A DNA stretch of 64,000 nucleotides from Nocardioides sp. Root1257 (GCF_001425175.1 NZ_LMDV01000008.1:392491-456490), one strand, 5' to 3'. Numbered from the stretch's first letter, positions 43,656 to 53,028 are shown. Translations and numbers: made by a program. Notes: generated by a model not told the origin, from the letters alone.

Positions 43656-46352
43656 ATGCCTCGTCGTACCGGCCGGACCGCGGCCCTCGTCACGCTCGCC
43701 CTGGTCGCGGCCCTGCTCGTCGGCGTGGGCGGCAGGGTCGCCGCGGACCCGGCCGAGCGGTCGAGCAACCGGGGGACCTGGCAGGTCCGCGCGCTCGGCG
43801 CCGGGCAGTACGCCGTGAGCTGGACGTCGCCCACCCGGCTGCCGCTCACCTCGGACCGGCCGACGGTCGTCGGCCCGTCGGGGTGGCTGATCGGCACCTC
43901 GACCGTCGCCTCCGACGGGCGCACGGTGCAGGCGCGGGTGGCGGCACCGACCCGGCCCGACGCCGCCCGTCTCGACGTGGTGCTCTCGGGCGACCGCCTC
44001 GACGTGGTCGGCAGCGACCGCGCCCGCCGCGGCGGCGCCGCGGCGGTGGACCCGCCGCTCGACCTGCCCGGTACGCAGACGCTGCCGGTGGACCCGGCGA
44101 CGCCCGGCCCGTACGCCGTCACCACCTCCGACTACACGCTCGACCCGGTGGCGGTGCCGGGCATGCGGGTGCCGATCGAGATGGTCGGCCACGTCGTCGA
44201 GCCGGCTGCGGCCGAGCCGACCGGGCCCCGGCCGCTGGTGCTCTTCCTGCACGGCCGTCACGGGGTCTGCTACAACCCCTCCGACGCGGACGCCTGGTCG
44301 GACGACTGGCCGTGCAAGGCGCCGTTCCGGGAGATCCCGAGTCAGCTCGGCTACGACTACATCCAGCAGGTGCTGGCCTCCCAGGGCTACGCGACGGTGT
44401 CGATCCGGGTCAACGGCATCAACGCCCAGGACTTCGCCGCCGCCGACGGAGGTGCCGACGCCCGTGCGCGCCTGGTGCAGGCGCACCTCGACCACTGGGT
44501 CGGCCTCGCCGCCGGTCACCAGGTCGACCTGTCGCGGGTCGTGCTCGTCGGGCACAGTCGCGGCGGCGAGGGCGTCGACCGGGCGTCGATCCGGATCCCG
44601 CTGACCGCGCCGTACCGGATCGTCGGCCAGGTGCTCATCGCGCCGACCGACTTCGGTGCCCAGGCGGCGCCGTACGTCCCCACCGTGACGCTGCTGCCCT
44701 ACTGCGACGGCGACGTCAGCGACCTCCAGGGCCAGAAGTTCACCGACAACGGCCGTGACCTCACGGCCGACGACACCTCGCTGAAGAGCAGCGTCCTGGT
44801 GATGGGGGCCGACCACAACTTCTTCAACACCGAGTGGACGCCCGGCACGTCGGCGGCGCCGTCCTCCGACGACTGGGCCGGCGCCGTCGACCAGACCTGC
44901 GGCACCCGCGACCCGCAACGGCTCAGCGCCGCGGAGCAGCGCGCCGTCGGGGTCGCGTACGTCGCCGGTGCGGTGCACCTCTTCGCGGCCGGCGACCAGT
45001 CGACGCTGCCGCTCTTCGACGGCTCGCGGGCCCGAGTCGCCTCGCAGGGCGACGCCCAGACGCTGAGCCATGCGATCGGCGGCGGCCGGGTGCTGCGGGC
45101 GCCCGGGATCTCGACCGGGCTCGCGCTGGCCGACGGCGCGACGACCCGCTTCTGCTCGGGCGTGTACGACGCCGGTCGGATCGCGTCGTGCGGCCGCGGC
45201 GCCGCGGCGGCCGCGGCCACACCGCACTGGTCGCTGGGCGGCGAGCGGGTCCCGGTCCGGACCTTCTTCGAGATGGCCTGGACGGCGAGCGGCCAGTCCG
45301 GCGGGATGCTGCTCGGCAGTCCGCTCGACCTCACCGGCCGTCGGCTCGAGCTGCGCACGATCGTCGACGGCCGCGCGAGCACGGCGGTCCGGGTCCGGCT
45401 CACCGACGCCGACGGCGCCAGCGCGGTGCTCGACCCCGTCGGCGGCGACGCGCTGCCGGCCCTCGGGTCCGCGCCCGAGGTCCGCAAGCTCTGGGCCCAG
45501 ACCGTCGTCGTCGACCCGGCGGCGGCCGCCCTCGACCTGACCCGGGTCGTCCGGGTCGACCTGGTCGGCGTCAGCAGCCGTGGCCGGCTCTGGGTGGCCG
45601 ACCTCTCCTCGGCACCGGCGGCGCTCGCCGCCGTCCCGGCTCGACGCCTGCCGACCATCGACATCTCCCGGCTGCGGGTCACCGAGGGCTCGGGCGGGGC
45701 CAAGGTCGCCGAGGTCCCGTTCCACGTCAACGGCGTCCTGACCGCGCCGGCCCGCTTCGTCGTGCTCACCGTCGGTCAGGCGCGCGGTGACCTGCAGCGG
45801 TTCGCGGTCGACCTGGCCCCCGGGCAGACCGGCGGCACGATCCCGGTCGGGTACGTCGCCGACCGGCGCGCCGACTACCGGCGCCTCGTCACCCAGGTCG
45901 CCGCGTGGCCGACCCGCAACGTGATGACGGACCGCTACATCGGCGACCTCACCGTCCTCGACGACGACCCGCGACCCGTCGTCACCGTCGACACCGTCGC
46001 GCCGCGCGTGAGCGAGGGGAGGCCGGCCCAGTGGCGGGTCAGCATCGACCGGAAGGCCGACCTCGAGCTCACCGTCACGGGCCGCGTCGTGCACGGTCCG
46101 GGCCGCCCGGTCCAGGTCGCCGACATCGCGTCGTCCTGGACCGACCTGCACGTCGGCCCGGCCGACCCGAGCAAGCCGCTGTGGTCGCTCGGTGCGATGA
46201 CGTACGACGTCCTCCGGTCGGGCCGCAAGGAGGTCCTCGTCTCGATCCCCACCGCGAAGGACGCCGCGGCCGACGGTCCCGAGACGATCACGCTGCGCTT
46301 CCGCGTCGGGAGGGAGTCCTTCCGGCGCACCGTGACGGTCCTGGACCACTAG
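43656..46352 (+). CDS. Large secreted alpha/beta-hydrolase-fold protein with C-terminal beta domains
   Basis: This 898-residue protein has a signal peptide (AALVTLALVAALLVGVGGRVAA), an N-terminal beta domain, and an alpha/beta-hydrolase domain at about 165-480 (PLVLFLHGRHGVCYNPSDAD, nucleophile elbow VGHSRGGEGVD, ADHNFFNTEW with a likely His). A C-terminal 400-residue beta-rich region follows with a Calx-beta-like ending (ETITLRFRVGRESFRRTVTV). Paired Cys (VCYN...WPCK, QTCGTRD, CSGVYDAGRIASC) suggest disulfides. The substrate is unknown. CATAGT lies seven bases before the ATG. Confidence 0.83.
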   Translation: MPRRTGRTAALVTLALVAALLVGVGGRVAADPAERSSNRGTWQVRALGAGQYAVSWTSPTRLPLTSDRPTVVGPSGWLIGTSTVASDGRTVQARVAAPTRPDAARLDVVLSGDRLDVVGSDRARRGGAAAVDPPLDLPGTQTLPVDPATPGPYAVTTSDYTLDPVAVPGMRVPIEMVGHVVEPAAAEPTGPRPLVLFLHGRHGVCYNPSDADAWSDDWPCKAPFREIPSQLGYDYIQQVLASQGYATVSIRVNGINAQDFAAADGGADARARLVQAHLDHWVGLAAGHQVDLSRVVLVGHSRGGEGVDRASIRIPLTAPYRIVGQVLIAPTDFGAQAAPYVPTVTLLPYCDGDVSDLQGQKFTDNGRDLTADDTSLKSSVLVMGADHNFFNTEWTPGTSAAPSSDDWAGAVDQTCGTRDPQRLSAAEQRAVGVAYVAGAVHLFAAGDQSTLPLFDGSRARVASQGDAQTLSHAIGGGRVLRAPGISTGLALADGATTRFCSGVYDAGRIASCGRGAAAAAATPHWSLGGERVPVRTFFEMAWTASGQSGGMLLGSPLDLTGRRLELRTIVDGRASTAVRVRLTDADGASAVLDPVGGDALPALGSAPEVRKLWAQTVVVDPAAAALDLTRVVRVDLVGVSSRGRLWVADLSSAPAALAAVPARRLPTIDISRLRVTEGSGGAKVAEVPFHVNGVLTAPARFVVLTVGQARGDLQRFAVDLAPGQTGGTIPVGYVADRRADYRRLVTQVAAWPTRNVMTDRYIGDLTVLDDDPRPVVTVDTVAPRVSEGRPAQWRVSIDRKADLELTVTGRVVHGPGRPVQVADIASSWTDLHVGPADPSKPLWSLGAMTYDVLRSGRKEVLVSIPTAKDAAADGPETITLRFRVGRESFRRTVTVLDH

Positions 46353-46377
46353 GCCCAGGACCGCCTCGGCGAGCGGC

Positions 46378-47547
46378 TCAGTCGCCCTTCACGTTCACGA
46401 TCTGACGCAGCGTGTGCCGCACCTCGACCAGGTCGGCGGCGTCCGCCATCACCTGGTCGATGTCCTTGTACGCCGCCGGGATCTCGTCGATGAACGCGTC
46501 GGTGTCGCGGTACTCGATCCCGACCATCGCCTCGCGGAGCTGGTCACGGGTGAAGGTCCTGCGGGCCCGCGACCGCGAGTACTCCCGACCCGCGCCGTGG
46601 GGCGCGGAGCTGAGCGCCATCACGTTGCCGCGACCGGAGACGACGTACGACGCCGTGCCCATCGACCCGGGGATCAGCCCGGGACGGCCGGCCTCGGCGT
46701 TGATGGCGCCCTTGCGCGAGAGCCAGACGTCCTTGCCGAAGTGGCGCTCCTGCTCGGTGTAGTTGTGGTGGCAGTTGATCTCCTCCTGCCGCTCCACCGG
46801 GCCATCCACCCACTCCGCGAACTGCCGCACGACCCGGTCCATCATCTCCTCGCGGTTGAGCAGCGCGTAGGTCTGCGCCCACCGCATCTGGCCGATGTAG
46901 GACCAGAACTCGTCCGTGCCCTCGGGCAGGTAGGCGAGGTCACGGTCGGGCAGCTGCACCCACCACTTCTCGCACAGGTCGCGGGCCACCCGGATGTGGT
47001 GCTGCGCGATCTTGTTGCCGACCCCGCGCGACCCGGAGTGCAGGAAGAGCCAGACCCGCTGGAGCTCGTCGACCGTGACCTCGATGAAGTGGTTGCCCGA
47101 CCCCAGGGTGCCCAGCTGCAGCTCCCACCGACCGGCGTACGACCCGGGCTCGAACCCGGTCTCCTCGGCCAGTCGCGTCAGCTGCTCGAGGCGCTCACGC
47201 GTGTGGTCGCGGCTGACCTTCCGGTTGCTGGCGCCGGCCGAGAGCGGGACGGCCCGCTCGATGGCCTCGCGCAGCGGTCGGCGGTCGGCCGGCAGCTGGT
47301 CGACGGCGTACTGGGTGCGGACGGCGATCATGCCGCAGCCGATGTCGACGCCGACCGCGGCAGGCATGATCGCGCCGAGGGTCGGGATGACCGACCCGAC
47401 GGTCGCTCCCAGACCCAGGTGGGCGTCGGGCATCAGTGCGAGGTGCGGGAAGATGAACGGCATCGTCGACGCCGTCACCGCCTGCTCGCGGGTGCCCTGC
47501 TCGAGGATCGAGGCCCAGCTCATGAGCCTCGTGGTGATCTGCTCCAT
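46378..47547 (-). CDS. rtcB: RNA ligase RtcB
   Basis: This 389-residue protein is a full RtcB. It has VGVDIGCGM with the metal-binding Asp/Cys, GTLGSGNHFIEV, HSGSRGVGNKIAQHH, EINCHHNYTEQE, and APHGAGREYSR with the His that takes GMP. RtcB joins 2',3'-cyclic-phosphate or 3'-phosphate RNA ends to 5'-OH ends with GTP and manganese, in RNA repair. No rtcA, rtcR or archease gene is adjacent. AGGAGAAG precedes the ATG. Confidence 0.95.
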   Translation of the reverse strand: MEQITTRLMSWASILEQGTREQAVTASTMPFIFPHLALMPDAHLGLGATVGSVIPTLGAIMPAAVGVDIGCGMIAVRTQYAVDQLPADRRPLREAIERAVPLSAGASNRKVSRDHTRERLEQLTRLAEETGFEPGSYAGRWELQLGTLGSGNHFIEVTVDELQRVWLFLHSGSRGVGNKIAQHHIRVARDLCEKWWVQLPDRDLAYLPEGTDEFWSYIGQMRWAQTYALLNREEMMDRVVRQFAEWVDGPVERQEEINCHHNYTEQERHFGKDVWLSRKGAINAEAGRPGLIPGSMGTASYVVSGRGNVMALSSAPHGAGREYSRSRARRTFTRDQLREAMVGIEYRDTDAFIDEIPAAYKDIDQVMADAADLVEVRHTLRQIVNVKGD

Positions 47548-47672
47548 CGTCTTCTCCTGCTCGGTCCTTCCTTGCGTGCTCGCGCCGACCGGTCGGTCGG
47601 CGACGCGTCAGGCTAGGTACCTGAAATGGGGTTGCACACCGCATTTCCGCTGTGTGCTGCCGCGGTGCTCGC

Positions 47673-47678
47673 TACCGT
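47673..47678 (+). promoter_or_regulatory. -10 box for the beta-propeller protein gene
   Basis: TACCGT lies six bases before the ATG at 47685. It favours that ATG over another at 47681, which is in a different frame. Confidence 0.45.
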
Positions 47679-47684
47679 CGATGC

Positions 47685-48860
47685 ATGGTGCGCGCCGGAC
47701 GGTTGGCCCTGGTCCTGGGGACGTCCGCTGCCGCGCTCGTGCTGGTGCCGCTCGCGGGAGGCGCCGAGGCGCACCGGGGTACGACGTCCGTCGCGCTGCC
47801 CGACCGGCTCGCGGACTACTCCCACCTGACGGCGGACGTCACGGACGCGCCGGTGGGTCGGGCGGTGGCGCTCTACCAACGGGGCTTCGGCGTCGAGCTC
47901 TTCGACTCCCCGCAGGCCGTGCTGCTGGCCGCCGACGACGACGTCTACCGCCGGTTGGGCGCCGCCGAGAGCCGGGGCGGTCCCGAGTCGCAGGGCGACC
48001 CGGGTCCGATGCTCCTGTCTCCGGACGGGCGCCAGGTGGTGCTCGGGGACCACGACACCGGGTCGCCGGACCTCGCGGTCGTCGACCTCGGGTCCGGCGA
48101 CGTCGCGACGCACGGGCTGCCCGATGCCCGCAGCGTCATCCCGGTGGCGTGGTCGCCGGACGGCAGCCGGGTCGCCTACCTGTCGGACGACAGCCCCACC
48201 AACCCGTACTCCGGCGGCCTGATCGTCGGCGACCTCGTCGTGCTCGACCTGGCGTCGGGGGAGGCGTCGCCGGTGCCGGGCGGGGAGGACGTGTCGGCCG
48301 CCGCGTTCTCGCCAGACGGTGCTGAGCTGGCGGTGCAGCACGCCAGCGGCTCGGGCGGACTCGCGATCGTCGACCTGGCCTCCGGCGCGGTGCGCCGTGT
48401 GGACGCCACCGGCAGCCTGGCCGGCCCGGACGCCTGGTCGCCCGACGGCAGCCTGCTGGCACTCGTCGGCGCGCCCGGGCTGTCGTTCGTCGACCCCGAC
48501 GGGACGGGCGTGCCGCTCACGCTGGCCCGTCCGGCGACTGACGGGATCCTCGGGTGGACCGGCAGCCGGGAGGTCGCGGTGCTCGAGAGCCCGGACGCGG
48601 ACGACGCCACGATCACGGCGTACGCCCTCGACGGCGGCAGCCGCCCCCTGACCGCCATCGGCGACCTCGGCAGCTACGGGATCGGCCGGATCCAGCTGGC
48701 CTCCGGCCTGATCGCCGACCTCCAGGCGCGCCCCGCCGGCTCGCCCGACCACGGTCCGTGGCCGCCCGCCTTCCGGATCGGCGTCGCCCTCGTCCTGGGA
48801 CTGGCGATCGCGCTGGTCGTGGTGCTGGTGGACCGTCGGCGGGGAGCCACGAAGGCCTAG
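47685..48860 (+). CDS. Membrane-anchored beta-propeller (TolB/WD40-like) protein
   Basis: This 391-residue protein has a signal peptide (LALVLGTSAAALVLVPLAGG), WD40/TolB-like blades with repeated SPDG (LSPDGRQVVLGDHD, WSPDGSRVAYLSDD, FSPDGAELAVQH, WSPDGSLLALVG), and a C-terminal membrane helix (IGVALVLGLAIALVVVLVD) with a positive tail. The catalytic or binding role is unknown. It resembles the extracytoplasmic halves of the sigma-linked proteins at 4068 and 60733 but has no sigma gene beside it. Confidence 0.8.
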   Translation: MVRAGRLALVLGTSAAALVLVPLAGGAEAHRGTTSVALPDRLADYSHLTADVTDAPVGRAVALYQRGFGVELFDSPQAVLLAADDDVYRRLGAAESRGGPESQGDPGPMLLSPDGRQVVLGDHDTGSPDLAVVDLGSGDVATHGLPDARSVIPVAWSPDGSRVAYLSDDSPTNPYSGGLIVGDLVVLDLASGEASPVPGGEDVSAAAFSPDGAELAVQHASGSGGLAIVDLASGAVRRVDATGSLAGPDAWSPDGSLLALVGAPGLSFVDPDGTGVPLTLARPATDGILGWTGSREVAVLESPDADDATITAYALDGGSRPLTAIGDLGSYGIGRIQLASGLIADLQARPAGSPDHGPWPPAFRIGVALVLGLAIALVVVLVDRRRGATKA

Positions 48861-48919
48861 GGCCTAGGCGGTCGGAAACGGCTTGCTCACCTGGTTTTCG
48901 ACGTGGGTCACTACGTCGC

Positions 48920-49608
48920 GTGACCCCGACCGCAGACGACTTCCAGGCGCTGGCGCGCAGCTCGCCGTGGCGCTGGACGACCCTGCACGTCCGGCACCGG
49001 GCGACGCTGGTCGAGGACGGGGTGGAGGCATGGGTGCGACGCCCGGGCGAGCTGGTGGTGCGCCAGCCTGACGGCGAGGTCCACCGGGTGCACCAGCAGC
49101 CGGGTGCCGGCCGCGGCTACGTCTCGAGCGACCCCGACTTCGTGCCGCCCGAGGTGCGGGTCCCCCAGGACGTCGTGCCGATGTACCGGCCCGACGGTCT
49201 CGTCGCCGCCCGACCGGACGACTGGGCGATCGAGTACGACGACCCGATGTGGGTCAACTACCGCTGGGTGGCCGCGCTGGACCCGGTCGAGCTGAGCCAC
49301 CACGTGGCCGTCGATGACCTGCGCGTCGACACCGTCGACGCCCGCCCGGTGTGGCGGCGTCGGTGCGTGCGCTGCCGGGCTACGACCCGCGCTGCGGCGG
49401 CAACTGCTGCGAGCTGATCTGGAGCGAGGCCGGCCGGCTCTGCGAGGTCGACGACCCGGCTGACGCCTACCACCCGCCGGGCTACGACTACCCGGACCAC
49501 TACGACGTGGCGCTCGACGTACAGACCGGGATCGTGGTGCGCTGCCTGCCGGTCGGAGGCGATCCGCGGAGTCCCTGGCTCGAGAACACCATCCTCGACG
49601 TCGGCTGA
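48920..49608 (+). pseudogene. Hypothetical protein interrupted by a single-base frameshift
   Basis: From GTG 48920 the frame encodes TPTADDFQALARSSPWRWTT through VSSDPDFVPPEVRVPQDVVP and DPMWVNYRWVAALDPVELSH to DARPVW at about 49354. The coherent sequence then continues one frame over: AASVRALPGYDPRCGGNCCE, ending ENTILDVG at 49608. One missing G (TGGCGG for TGGGCGG) explains it. The whole product would be about 229 residues with a Cys cluster (CGGNCC) that might bind metal. I do not recognise the family. The break may be a sequencing error. Confidence 0.65.
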
Positions 49609-49654
49609 CACACCACGCACCGGTTTCGTGCGAGAACCGGTGCCTGATGTGTCA
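49606..49654. terminator. Two-stem hairpin between convergent genes
   Basis: Outer arms TGACACA (49606-49612) and TGTGTCA (49648-49654) and inner arms GCACCGGTT (49617-49625) and AACCGGTGC (49635-49643) pair exactly, with a nine-base loop. The outer left arm contains the TGA of the upstream gene. It lies between two convergent genes and probably ends transcription in both directions. Confidence 0.72.
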
Positions 49655-49668
49655 CCGGACGCGCCCGC

Positions 49669-51309
49669 CTAGGCCCCGACGTCCTCCGCGTCCACGATCC
49701 GGTAGGCGTAGCCCTGCTCGGCGAGGAAGCGCTGCCGGTTCTGGGCGAACTCGGCGTCGACGGTGTCGCGGGACACGATCGTGTAGAAGTGCGCGGTCTT
49801 GCCCTCGGTCTTGGGTCGCAGCAGCCGGCCGAGCCGCTGGGCCTCCTCCTGGCGGGAGCCGTAGGAGCCGGAGACCTGGATGGCGACCTCGGCCGACGGC
49901 AGATCGATGGAGAAGTTGGCGACCTTCGAGACCACCAGGAGCCCGACCTCGCCGGACCGGAAGGCGTCGAAGAGCCGCTGCCTCTCCTTCACTGGCGTCT
50001 CGCCCTTGATGACCGGGGCGTTCAGTGCATCGGCCAGCTCGTCGAGCTGCTCGATGTACTGCCCGATCACCAGCGTGGGCTGGCCCGGGTGCGAGTCCAC
50101 GAGCGAGCGGACCACGTCGATCTTGTGGTGCGTGCACGACGCGAGCCGGTAGCGCTCCTCGGGCTCGGCGGTCGCGTAGGTCAGCCGCTCGGACGACGGC
50201 AGGGTCACCCGCACCTCGACGCAGTCGGCCGGCGCGATCCAGCCCTGCGACTCGATGTCCTTCCAGGGCGCGTCGTACCTCTTCGGGCCGATCAGCGAGA
50301 AGACGTCGCCCTCGCGGCCGTCCTCGCGCACCAGCGTCGCCGTGAGGCCGAGCCGGCGACGGGCCTGCAGGTTGGCGGTCATCCGGAAGATCGGCGCGGG
50401 CAGCAGGTGCACCTCGTCGTACACGATCAGGCCCCAGTCGCGCGCGTCGAGCAGCTCGAGGTGCGAGTAGACGCCCTTCCGCTTGGTGGTCAGCACCTGG
50501 TACGTCGCGATGGTGACCGGCCGGATCTCCTTGACGGCACCGGAGTACTCGCCGATCTCGTCCTCCGTCAGCGACGTACGTCGGACCAGCTCGTCCTTCC
50601 ACTGCCGCGCGGAGACGGTGTTGGTGACCAGGATCAGCGTGGTCGCCTTGGCCTCGGCCATGGCGGCGGCGCCGACCAGCGTCTTGCCCGCGCCGCACGG
50701 GAGGACGACGACGCCGGATCCGCCGTGCCAGAAGGACTCCGCGGCCTCGCGCTGGTAGGCGCGCAGGTGCCACTCGGTCTCGTCGAGGAAGATCGGGTGC
50801 GCCTCGCCGTCGACGTACCCGGCGAAGTCCTCGGCCGGCCAGCCCAGCTTGAGCAGCGCCTGCTTGAGGTTGCCGCGCTCGGAGGGATGTACGGCGACCG
50901 TGTCGTCGTCGATCCGGTCGCCGAGCATGCCCGCGACCTTCTTGGCGCGCAGCACCTCCTCGAGCACCGGGCGGTCGTTGGAGACCATGACCAGCCCGTG
51001 GATCGGGTTCTTCTCCAGCCGCAGCCGGCCGTAGCGGGCCATCGTCTCCGCGACGTCGACGAGCAGCGCGTGCGGCACGGCGTACCGGCTGAACTCGAGC
51101 AGCGTGTCGACGACCTGCTCGGCGTCGTGGCCCGCGGCGCGGGCGTTCCAGAGGCCGAGCGGCGTCAGCCGGTAGGTGTGGACGTGCTCGGGGGAGCGCT
51201 CGAGCTCGGCGAACGGCGCGATCGCCTTGCGGCAGTCCGCGGCGCGCTCGTGGTCGATCTCGAGCAGCAGCGTCTTGTCCGACTGGACGATGAGGGGGCC
51301 GTCATTCAC
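49669..51309 (-). CDS. XPB/Ssl2-type DNA repair helicase
   Basis: This 546-residue helicase has an N-terminal XPB-type domain (residues 1-160), Walker A LPCGAGKT, the DEAH-like box VYDEVHLLPA, GLTATLVREDG, and the C-terminal motif VI region GSYGSRQEEAQRLGRLLRPK. Bacterial XPB homologues, such as the mycobacterial one, are 3'-5' helicases thought to act in DNA repair or transcription-coupled processes. A helicase-associated protein gene (53032-55299) lies close by on the same strand, a known actinobacterial association. GTG 51309 sits six bases after TAGGCT (51316-51321 on the minus strand), a leaderless start. Confidence 0.94.
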   Translation of the reverse strand: MNDGPLIVQSDKTLLLEIDHERAADCRKAIAPFAELERSPEHVHTYRLTPLGLWNARAAGHDAEQVVDTLLEFSRYAVPHALLVDVAETMARYGRLRLEKNPIHGLVMVSNDRPVLEEVLRAKKVAGMLGDRIDDDTVAVHPSERGNLKQALLKLGWPAEDFAGYVDGEAHPIFLDETEWHLRAYQREAAESFWHGGSGVVVLPCGAGKTLVGAAAMAEAKATTLILVTNTVSARQWKDELVRRTSLTEDEIGEYSGAVKEIRPVTIATYQVLTTKRKGVYSHLELLDARDWGLIVYDEVHLLPAPIFRMTANLQARRRLGLTATLVREDGREGDVFSLIGPKRYDAPWKDIESQGWIAPADCVEVRVTLPSSERLTYATAEPEERYRLASCTHHKIDVVRSLVDSHPGQPTLVIGQYIEQLDELADALNAPVIKGETPVKERQRLFDAFRSGEVGLLVVSKVANFSIDLPSAEVAIQVSGSYGSRQEEAQRLGRLLRPKTEGKTAHFYTIVSRDTVDAEFAQNRQRFLAEQGYAYRIVDAEDVGA

Positions 51310-51315
51310 CGGACA

Positions 51316-51321
51316 AGCCTA
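51316..51321 (-). promoter_or_regulatory. -10 box deciding the XPB-type helicase start
   Basis: TAGGCT on the minus strand, six bases, then GTG at 51309. It supports the GTG start. Confidence 0.5.
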
Positions 51322-51370
51322 CGGACCTACCCTGACGCGTCGGCGCCCGCCGACCGGGGGAGGGCGGCAG

Positions 51371-52075
51371 GTGGATCTCAAGCAGCCGAGGTGGCTGTTC
51401 CGTCCCTTCTGGACCAGGCCAGCCTTCATCGTCGGGTACGCCGCGGCGGCGCTCGCCCTGGTGCCGTTCCTGCTGTGGCTGACGGTAGAGGCCGTCGCGG
51501 CCGGCCACGCGCTCGACCAGGGCTCCAGCGCGCTGACTCGCGTCGAGGGCACCCTCGACGGGCCGCACGGTGTGCGCAGGTCCGTGAACGACAGCTGGGA
51601 CGTCGGCGACCTCGGCCCGATCGAGGTCGGACCGGGCGCATCCGCGACCTTGAAAGGGCTGCGCGGGCAGACGGTCACCGCTCTGCTCTACCGGGGGGAG
51701 GTCGTCGCCATCGAGACTCCCGACGGTCAGCGGATCACAGGTCTCGACGTCGGTCTCCGTGGCGCGGTCGAGTGGGGAGCCGTGAGCCTGTTCGTGGGAG
51801 GCCTGAGCGCTGGCGGGCTGCGCCACGCGAGACGCAAGCGCCGAGCGTGCGGCGGCTGGTGGGTGGTCTCCAGGACGTCGGTGGATGTCACCGACCGCCC
51901 CGTCCTCATCCCAGTCGCGTTCGCGGGTGCGCTCGTCGTCCTGCTCCGCCTCGGCCTGACGTGGCAGGTCGCAGGCGGCATCGCTCTCGCCGTGACCCTC
52001 GTCGTGGTGGTGACCACCGATGTGGGATGGAGATGGATCGCCTCCGCCCCAGGGCGCCACGCCCGCGAGGACTGA
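51371..52075 (+). CDS. Integral membrane protein of unknown function
   Basis: This 234-residue protein starts at GTG 51371 after GGAGGGCGG. It has a membrane helix near residues 18-40 (FIVGYAAAALALVPFLLWL), an extracytoplasmic beta-rich part of about 90 residues, then further helices (VEWGAVSLFVGGLSAGG; VLIPVAFAGALVVLLRLGL; VAGGIALAVTLVVVVT). No family is recognised. It ends four bases before the stop of the convergent VOC gene. Confidence 0.7.
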   Translation: MDLKQPRWLFRPFWTRPAFIVGYAAAALALVPFLLWLTVEAVAAGHALDQGSSALTRVEGTLDGPHGVRRSVNDSWDVGDLGPIEVGPGASATLKGLRGQTVTALLYRGEVVAIETPDGQRITGLDVGLRGAVEWGAVSLFVGGLSAGGLRHARRKRRACGGWWVVSRTSVDVTDRPVLIPVAFAGALVVLLRLGLTWQVAGGIALAVTLVVVVTTDVGWRWIASAPGRHARED

Positions 52076-52079
52076 GCGC

Positions 52080-52484
52080 TCAGCTGTAGAGGCAGAAGGG
52101 GTGCCCGTCGGGGTCGAGCATGACCCGCACGGTCTCCTGCGGCTGGAACTCCGCCTGCGTCGCCCCGAGCTCGATCGCGTGCTCGACGGCGACGGCGAGG
52201 TCCTCGACCTCGAAGTCGAGGTGCAGCTGTTGCTGCTGGAGATCGGCGGACGACGGCCAGACCGGGCGCACGTGCTGCTCGTTCTGGTGGAAGGCGAGGT
52301 AGGCGATGCCGTCCGGCGCCCGCAGGGTCACCCAGTCCTCGTCGTCGTTCGCGAGCTCCCACTCCAGGAGCGCTGCGTAGAAGCGGCCCAGCTCGCGCGG
52401 CGTCCGCGAGTCGAGGACGACGCCCCAGTAGTCCTTGCGGGCCTTGCGATCCGGGTTCGGGTCGTGCGTGATGCGTCCGCGCAT
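52080..52484 (-). CDS. VOC (glyoxalase-like) family protein
   Basis: This 134-residue protein has paired beta-alpha-beta-beta-beta modules: DYWGVVLDSRTPRELGRFYA, then LHLDFEVEDLAVAVEHAIEL and ending VMLDPDGHPFCLYS. The usual VOC metal ligands are partly present (His in LHLDF; the Glu-like position is less clear), so it may be a non-catalytic or antibiotic-binding member. TAGCGT (52492-52497 on its strand) lies seven bases before the ATG and overlaps the end of the upstream CGNR gene. Confidence 0.85.
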   Translation of the reverse strand: MRGRITHDPNPDRKARKDYWGVVLDSRTPRELGRFYAALLEWELANDDEDWVTLRAPDGIAYLAFHQNEQHVRPVWPSSADLQQQQLHLDFEVEDLAVAVEHAIELGATQAEFQPQETVRVMLDPDGHPFCLYS

Positions 52485-52494
52485 GGAGGCGACG

Positions 52495-53022
52495 CTACGC
52501 CTCGATCGCTGCCTTGCGTCGAGCCCGGTACGCCGCGACGTTGGCCCGCGACGAGCAGCGCTCGGAGCAGTAGCGCCGGGAGCGGTTGGGGGAGGCGTCG
52601 ACGAACGCGTTGGAGCACTGCGCCGACGAGCACACGCCCAGCCGGTCGGCGCCGAGGTCGCAGACGAGCGTCGCCAGGCCGAGCAGGGACTCCCCGACGA
52701 CCTGCTCCGCGACGCTGCCCGAGCCGGTGCCGACGTGCAGGTGCAGGTTGGACGCGTCGTGGTCGGAGATCTGCGGCGTCATCGGGTGCCGGGTGAGCAG
52801 CCCGTTCAGGCCGCTCACGACCGCGGTGATGTCGCCGGCCTCACCGGCGTCGAAGACGGGACGCAGCTCACGCTGGAGCTTGCGCAGCAGCATGCAGTCG
52901 CGGTCGAGGGCCCGCTCCTGCAGACCCGGTCGCCCGTCGAGGTACGCCACCAGCCCGTCGACCTCGCTGAGGTCGGCGTTCAGCAGCGAGGCCGCTGCCT
53001 CGGCGTACCGGATGAAGTCCAC
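52495..53022 (-). CDS. CGNR zinc-finger regulator
   Basis: This 175-residue protein has an N-terminal ABATE-like helical domain and a C-terminal CGNR zinc finger (CSSAQCSNAFVDASPNRSRR, then YCSERCSSRANVAAYRARR), whose four Cys bind zinc. Members are putative stress-linked transcription regulators. GTG 53022 lies six bases after TAAGAT (53029-53034 on its strand), a leaderless start. It sits between the helicase-associated gene and the VOC gene, in the same direction. Confidence 0.9.
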   Translation of the reverse strand: MDFIRYAEAAASLLNADLSEVDGLVAYLDGRPGLQERALDRDCMLLRKLQRELRPVFDAGEAGDITAVVSGLNGLLTRHPMTPQISDHDASNLHLHVGTGSGSVAEQVVGESLLGLATLVCDLGADRLGVCSSAQCSNAFVDASPNRSRRYCSERCSSRANVAAYRARRKAAIEA

Positions 53023-53028
53023 GATTCA

